A stretch of DNA of 15,768 nucleotides, taken from JAZFYD01 sp036443405. Lineage in GTDB: Bacteria > Planctomycetota > PLA2. The notes under the pieces were generated by a model. The model made no database searches. It saw only the letters and a program-made list of their open reading frames with translations, and was not told where the DNA came from. The DNA lies in assembly GCA_036443405.1 (NCBI GenBank), contig JAZFYD010000091.1:1-15768 (forward strand). The letters are read 5' to 3'. The position numbers were made by a program, and so were the translations under genes. Shown piece after piece: positions 13,114 to 15,768 of this stretch (positions within the stretch are counted from its first letter, which is position 1; every line of letters starts with the position of its first letter).

Positions 13114-13962
13114 ATGCCGTCGGGCCCCTCGGGCTACTCAGCGAGTGAAGTGGCCCGGCTCGTTGGACTTTCAGTCGATCAGGTCCGTTCGTATGTGCGC
13201 AACGGATTGATCGACGCGGAGCGCGGGGCGCGCGGGGCGTACCTGTTCTCCTTTCAGGACGTCGTTCTGATCCGGGCCGCCCGCGATCTCGTCAAGGCGC
13301 GTGTGCCGCGTCGGCGCATTCGCAACGCGTTGCAACAGCTCAAGGACAGCCTCCCGCGGGGGCGGTCGCTGTCAGGCCTGCGCATCAGCGCGGAGAGCGA
13401 TCACGTTGTCGTTCAGGACGGGGACCGGCGCTGGAGTCCGGACTCCGGCCAGCTGCATTTCGATTTCGAGGTGAAGGATCTCGCGAAAGCGGCCGCGCCG
13501 TTGGCGCGCCGGCGCGTTAGGGAAGCGCGTGCCGCCGGGGACGACATGGACGCGGACGATTGGTACGACCTCGCGTTCGAGATGGAGGCTCCAGCGCCGA
13601 CGGATGCGGCGTCGGCGTACCGCCGCGCGCTGGAACTCGACCCCGAGCACGTGGACGCGCGTGTGAACCTCGGCCGGCTGTTGCACGAGGCGGGTGAGGT
13701 CGCCGAGGCGGAGACCCACTATCGCGCAGCGCTCGAACGCGACCCGGAAACGGAGATCGCGGCGTTCAATCTCGGTGTGGTGCTCGAGGACCAGGGCCGG
13801 CTATCCGACGCCGCGGAAGCGTACGAGTCGGTGTTGCGAAGAAACGGCGATCACGCCGACGCGCACTACAACGCGGCTGGGCTCTACGAGCGGTTGGGCG
13901 ATGCGCGGCGCGCGCTGCGGCACCTCAAGGCGTACCGCGAACTGACGCGGCGTGACCGATAG
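13114..13962 (+). CDS. MerR-type HTH regulator fused to TPR repeats
   Basis: The product is a 282-residue protein. Residues about 7-76 form a MerR-like winged helix: SASEVARLVGLSVDQVRSYV, then GAYLFSFQDVVLIRAARDL and a basic VPRRRIRNALQQL. A short beta segment (about 88-120: GLRISAESDHVVVQDGD, then QLHFDFEV) may be a small sensor or dimer module. Residues about 149-280 hold about four TPR units, for example NLGRLLHEAGEVAEAETHYRAALERDP and NLGVVLEDQGRLSDAAEAYESVL, suited to protein binding. The classical MerR coiled coil and effector-binding domain are replaced by TPRs. It starts 6 bp after the ku stop, with GGAGAG in the end of ku as ribosome site, so it is cotranscribed with ku. A role in regulating NHEJ is inference from this position. 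Confidence 0.85.
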   Translation: MPSGPSGYSASEVARLVGLSVDQVRSYVRNGLIDAERGARGAYLFSFQDVVLIRAARDLVKARVPRRRIRNALQQLKDSLPRGRSLSGLRISAESDHVVVQDGDRRWSPDSGQLHFDFEVKDLAKAAAPLARRRVREARAAGDDMDADDWYDLAFEMEAPAPTDAASAYRRALELDPEHVDARVNLGRLLHEAGEVAEAETHYRAALERDPETEIAAFNLGVVLEDQGRLSDAAEAYESVLRRNGDHADAHYNAAGLYERLGDARRALRHLKAYRELTRRDR

Positions 13963-13973
13963 CGCTCAGCGCT
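13961..13973. terminator. Small palindrome between convergent stops
   Basis: AGCGC-TCA-GCGCT spans the end of the MerR-TPR gene and the stop of the convergent peptidase gene, and is followed by TCTTTC on the plus strand. With a 5-bp stem it is a weak candidate for a shared terminator; the genes are only 3 bp apart, so there is little room for another. Confidence 0.25.
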
Positions 13974-15768
13974 TCTTTCGAACGAGCCCCCGGAGCGCCG
14001 ACTTGAGTGACCCTATGTCGTCGCTGCTCAGCGCCGTGGCCAACGCCTCCGCGTGATCGGGGTTGTCGCGATAGCTGGCCCAGAGCTTCTTGAACATCTG
14101 TTTGTGTTCGCGGTCCGTCTGCAGCAAAAGGTAGATGATGGCCCAGGATTGCGCGTAGTGCAGCCGCGCCTTCTTCATGAACGCGGCGTCGTCGAGACGG
14201 AAGAAGTCCTCGAGCGGGACGAGACCCAGCGCCTCGAGCGTCGCGCGTGAGTCCTCACGGAACTGCCCAACCCTCAACTCCCCTCGCGACGCCTTGGCGC
14301 TCTCGTAGTACACCGCCAGCCCTTCATTGAACCAGCGAGGGGCGTTGGGCAGCACGCGGTCGAGGTACTGGTGAAAACCCTCGTGCCGCACGGTCTGCAT
14401 CATGTCGGCCTTGCGTGGCTGGTTCCAGATCAGGAGTTGCTTGAGTAGCGGCGAGTACAGACCGGCGCTTCCGGTCGCGTCGCCGGTCGTGAGGTCCTTG
14501 TAATACGCCAGGTACCCCGCCTGGCCGGAGAACATGTAGACCTTGAACCGCTGGTCGCCTTTGTTGGCGGGCGGCCGCGTCAGCCGGTTCACGAACCGCG
14601 CGTACATCTGTTCGAGATAGCGCGCCGCTTCGGAGCAGACGGAACGGCCGATGTCGGTCACGACGTGATAGTGCCGGGTCTTGAACTCGAATCGCTTGGT
14701 GAACGACGGTCCGTGCCGGGATTTTTGCAACAGGCTCGCGACGAACTGCAGGTCGTCCGACGTGACACCGCGAGCGAGCGCGCCCTTCACGAGCGTATCG
14801 GCGTCCGTCAACCGGCCCAGACGCATGAGGATCAACGCCCAGTTGACATGGATGGCGGCGTCGTCCGGATAGCGGGCGAGCAGGTCCGTGTAGACCGCGG
14901 CCGCCTTGTCCGGTTCGCGCAACATCGCGTGCATGCGGGCCTCACCTTCGATGGCGTCGAGGAAGTCCGGCGCTTCGGCCCGCACTTCCTGGAACGCCCG
15001 AAGCGCCTTGCGGTAGCGGCCCAAGCGCATCTGCGCCTCGGCTTCCAAGTACTTACGCACGATCGCCGGGAGATTCGCCGCCGCCTCGGCTGCCGCCAAC
15101 GCATCCCTCGGTTTGCCACCGAGCAGAAGCAACCGGATCTCCTCGGCCTTCTTTTCGGCCGCCCCCTTGAGCGTCGCCGGCCAACGGTCATGTTGCGCGA
15201 CCTGGGTCTTGCCGCTCGAGCGTCTGCCGGCCGTGAACAACCACGCGGGCAGCGTTTCCTTCTCCTTGTACTTCTTGCGGAACTCCGTGCGCCGCCGCTG
15301 ATTCTCCTTGTCGATCAGCCCCTGCACCCAGCTCTTCTCGCACTTGCCGGAGACGATGATCTCCTTGAACGACTTCAGGCCGCCGATCCCGACCCGGCCC
15401 CAATGACGCGGGTGTTTCACCGCGCCCTGAAGCGCCTTGCGGTTCGAGTACGACATCACCCGGGTCGAGTTGACGATGACGGCGATCTCGAAGCGGCGTC
15501 CGCCTCGAACGGGTGAAGTGCGCGCCGCGGCCCCGCGCTTTCGCTTGCCGTTTTTCAGGTGCAGGATCTGCGCGGGAATCCCGCCGTGGACGTTTTCCAG
15601 CGGAGCGAGGCCGGGTGTCACGATGATGGCCCGGTCGTCGTCCCAGCCGACCACCATGTAGACGTAGCTTTCCTTCGGGTAGCTAGCGCCGCGAATCGTG
15701 ATCGAGTGGGGGCCGTCGAACGGGGCGGGGTAGATGCGGAACTCCCCTTGTTTGATCCAGTCTTTCAT
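13966..15768 (-). CDS. TPR-containing HExxH metallopeptidase-like protein (DUF1570 type), 5' end cut
   Basis: At least 600 residues are visible. The last ATG falls at the window edge (15766-15768) and starts inside a beta-rich domain, so the true start is probably outside. Residues about 1-145 look like a concanavalin/LamG-type domain (SYVYMVVGWDD, FEIAVIVNSTRVMSYSN, WGRVGIGGLKSFKEIIVSG). Residues about 200-345 contain TPR-like helices, such as AEAQMRLGRYRKALRAFQEV and ALILMRLGRLTDADTLV. Residues about 360-600 form a gluzincin-like domain: H462-EGF-H466 followed by NEGLAVYYE, where Glu482 would be the third zinc ligand. DUF1570-type proteins of this build are frequent in planctomycetes. It is convergent with the MerR-TPR gene. 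Substrates are unknown; extracellular or envelope location is likely but the signal region is not in the window. Confidence 0.75.
   Translation of the reverse strand: MKDWIKQGEFRIYPAPFDGPHSITIRGASYPKESYVYMVVGWDDDRAIIVTPGLAPLENVHGGIPAQILHLKNGKRKRGAAARTSPVRGGRRFEIAVIVNSTRVMSYSNRKALQGAVKHPRHWGRVGIGGLKSFKEIIVSGKCEKSWVQGLIDKENQRRRTEFRKKYKEKETLPAWLFTAGRRSSGKTQVAQHDRWPATLKGAAEKKAEEIRLLLLGGKPRDALAAAEAAANLPAIVRKYLEAEAQMRLGRYRKALRAFQEVRAEAPDFLDAIEGEARMHAMLREPDKAAAVYTDLLARYPDDAAIHVNWALILMRLGRLTDADTLVKGALARGVTSDDLQFVASLLQKSRHGPSFTKRFEFKTRHYHVVTDIGRSVCSEAARYLEQMYARFVNRLTRPPANKGDQRFKVYMFSGQAGYLAYYKDLTTGDATGSAGLYSPLLKQLLIWNQPRKADMMQTVRHEGFHQYLDRVLPNAPRWFNEGLAVYYESAKASRGELRVGQFREDSRATLEALGLVPLEDFFRLDDAAFMKKARLHYAQSWAIIYLLLQTDREHKQMFKKLWASYRDNPDHAEALATALSSDDIGSLKSALRGLVRKKR

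Noticed and set aside
14665..15516. Plus-strand open frame of 283 residues opposite the peptidase gene
   Set aside because: Arg/Leu-rich antisense of a TPR region; no start context or motif supports it.

Overview
This is a gene-dense chromosomal window of high G+C (roughly two thirds by eye) from a Gram-negative bacterium. Several features recall Planctomycetota: a TPR/metallopeptidase protein of DUF1570 type, a lipoprotein with a WDYCC motif and many small lipoproteins. Some deltaproteobacterial-like phyla share this mix, so the phylum is an inference. No rRNA, tRNA, CRISPR array or phage genes were seen.

Layout. Positions 1-2757 (+) hold the end of an ABC export-type operon: two FtsX/MacB-like permeases, the first cut by the window edge, and a lipoprotein. 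A minus-strand block follows (2894-4959): a lipoprotein joining a LolA-like domain to a GyrI-like ligand-binding domain, and a nucleotide-sugar glycosyltransferase. A PIG-L/LmbE zinc deacetylase (5078-5815, +) is divergent from the glycosyltransferase and meets a 12-helix, heme-copper-oxidase-like membrane protein (5812-7095, -) tail to tail; their stop codons share one CTAG. Upstream of that membrane protein on the same strand are a TPR-like lipoprotein and a DUF72 protein.

The clearest regulatory find is at 8721-8815: a canonical GEMM-I (c-di-GMP-I) riboswitch with GAAA tetraloop, 11-nt tetraloop receptor and CGCAAAGCC core. It lies directly ahead of a PilZ-domain gene (8876-9475), itself a predicted c-di-GMP effector. 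Two possible expression-platform hairpins lie between them, one of which carries the Shine-Dalgarno sequence. Downstream is a 236-bp MITE-like element (9492-9727) with 23-bp imperfect terminal inverted repeats; its right tip supplies the stop codon of ligD.

Positions 9725-13962 form a complete bacterial non-homologous end-joining locus: ligD (PE-ligase-polymerase, -) divergent from ku (+) across 38 bp, with a MerR-TPR regulator 6 bp after ku. Ku would bind and bridge DNA ends and LigD would process, fill and seal them; the MerR-TPR protein is a candidate regulator. The window ends in a large minus-strand protein (13966-15768, 5' cut) with a lectin-like domain, TPRs and an HExxH peptidase domain.
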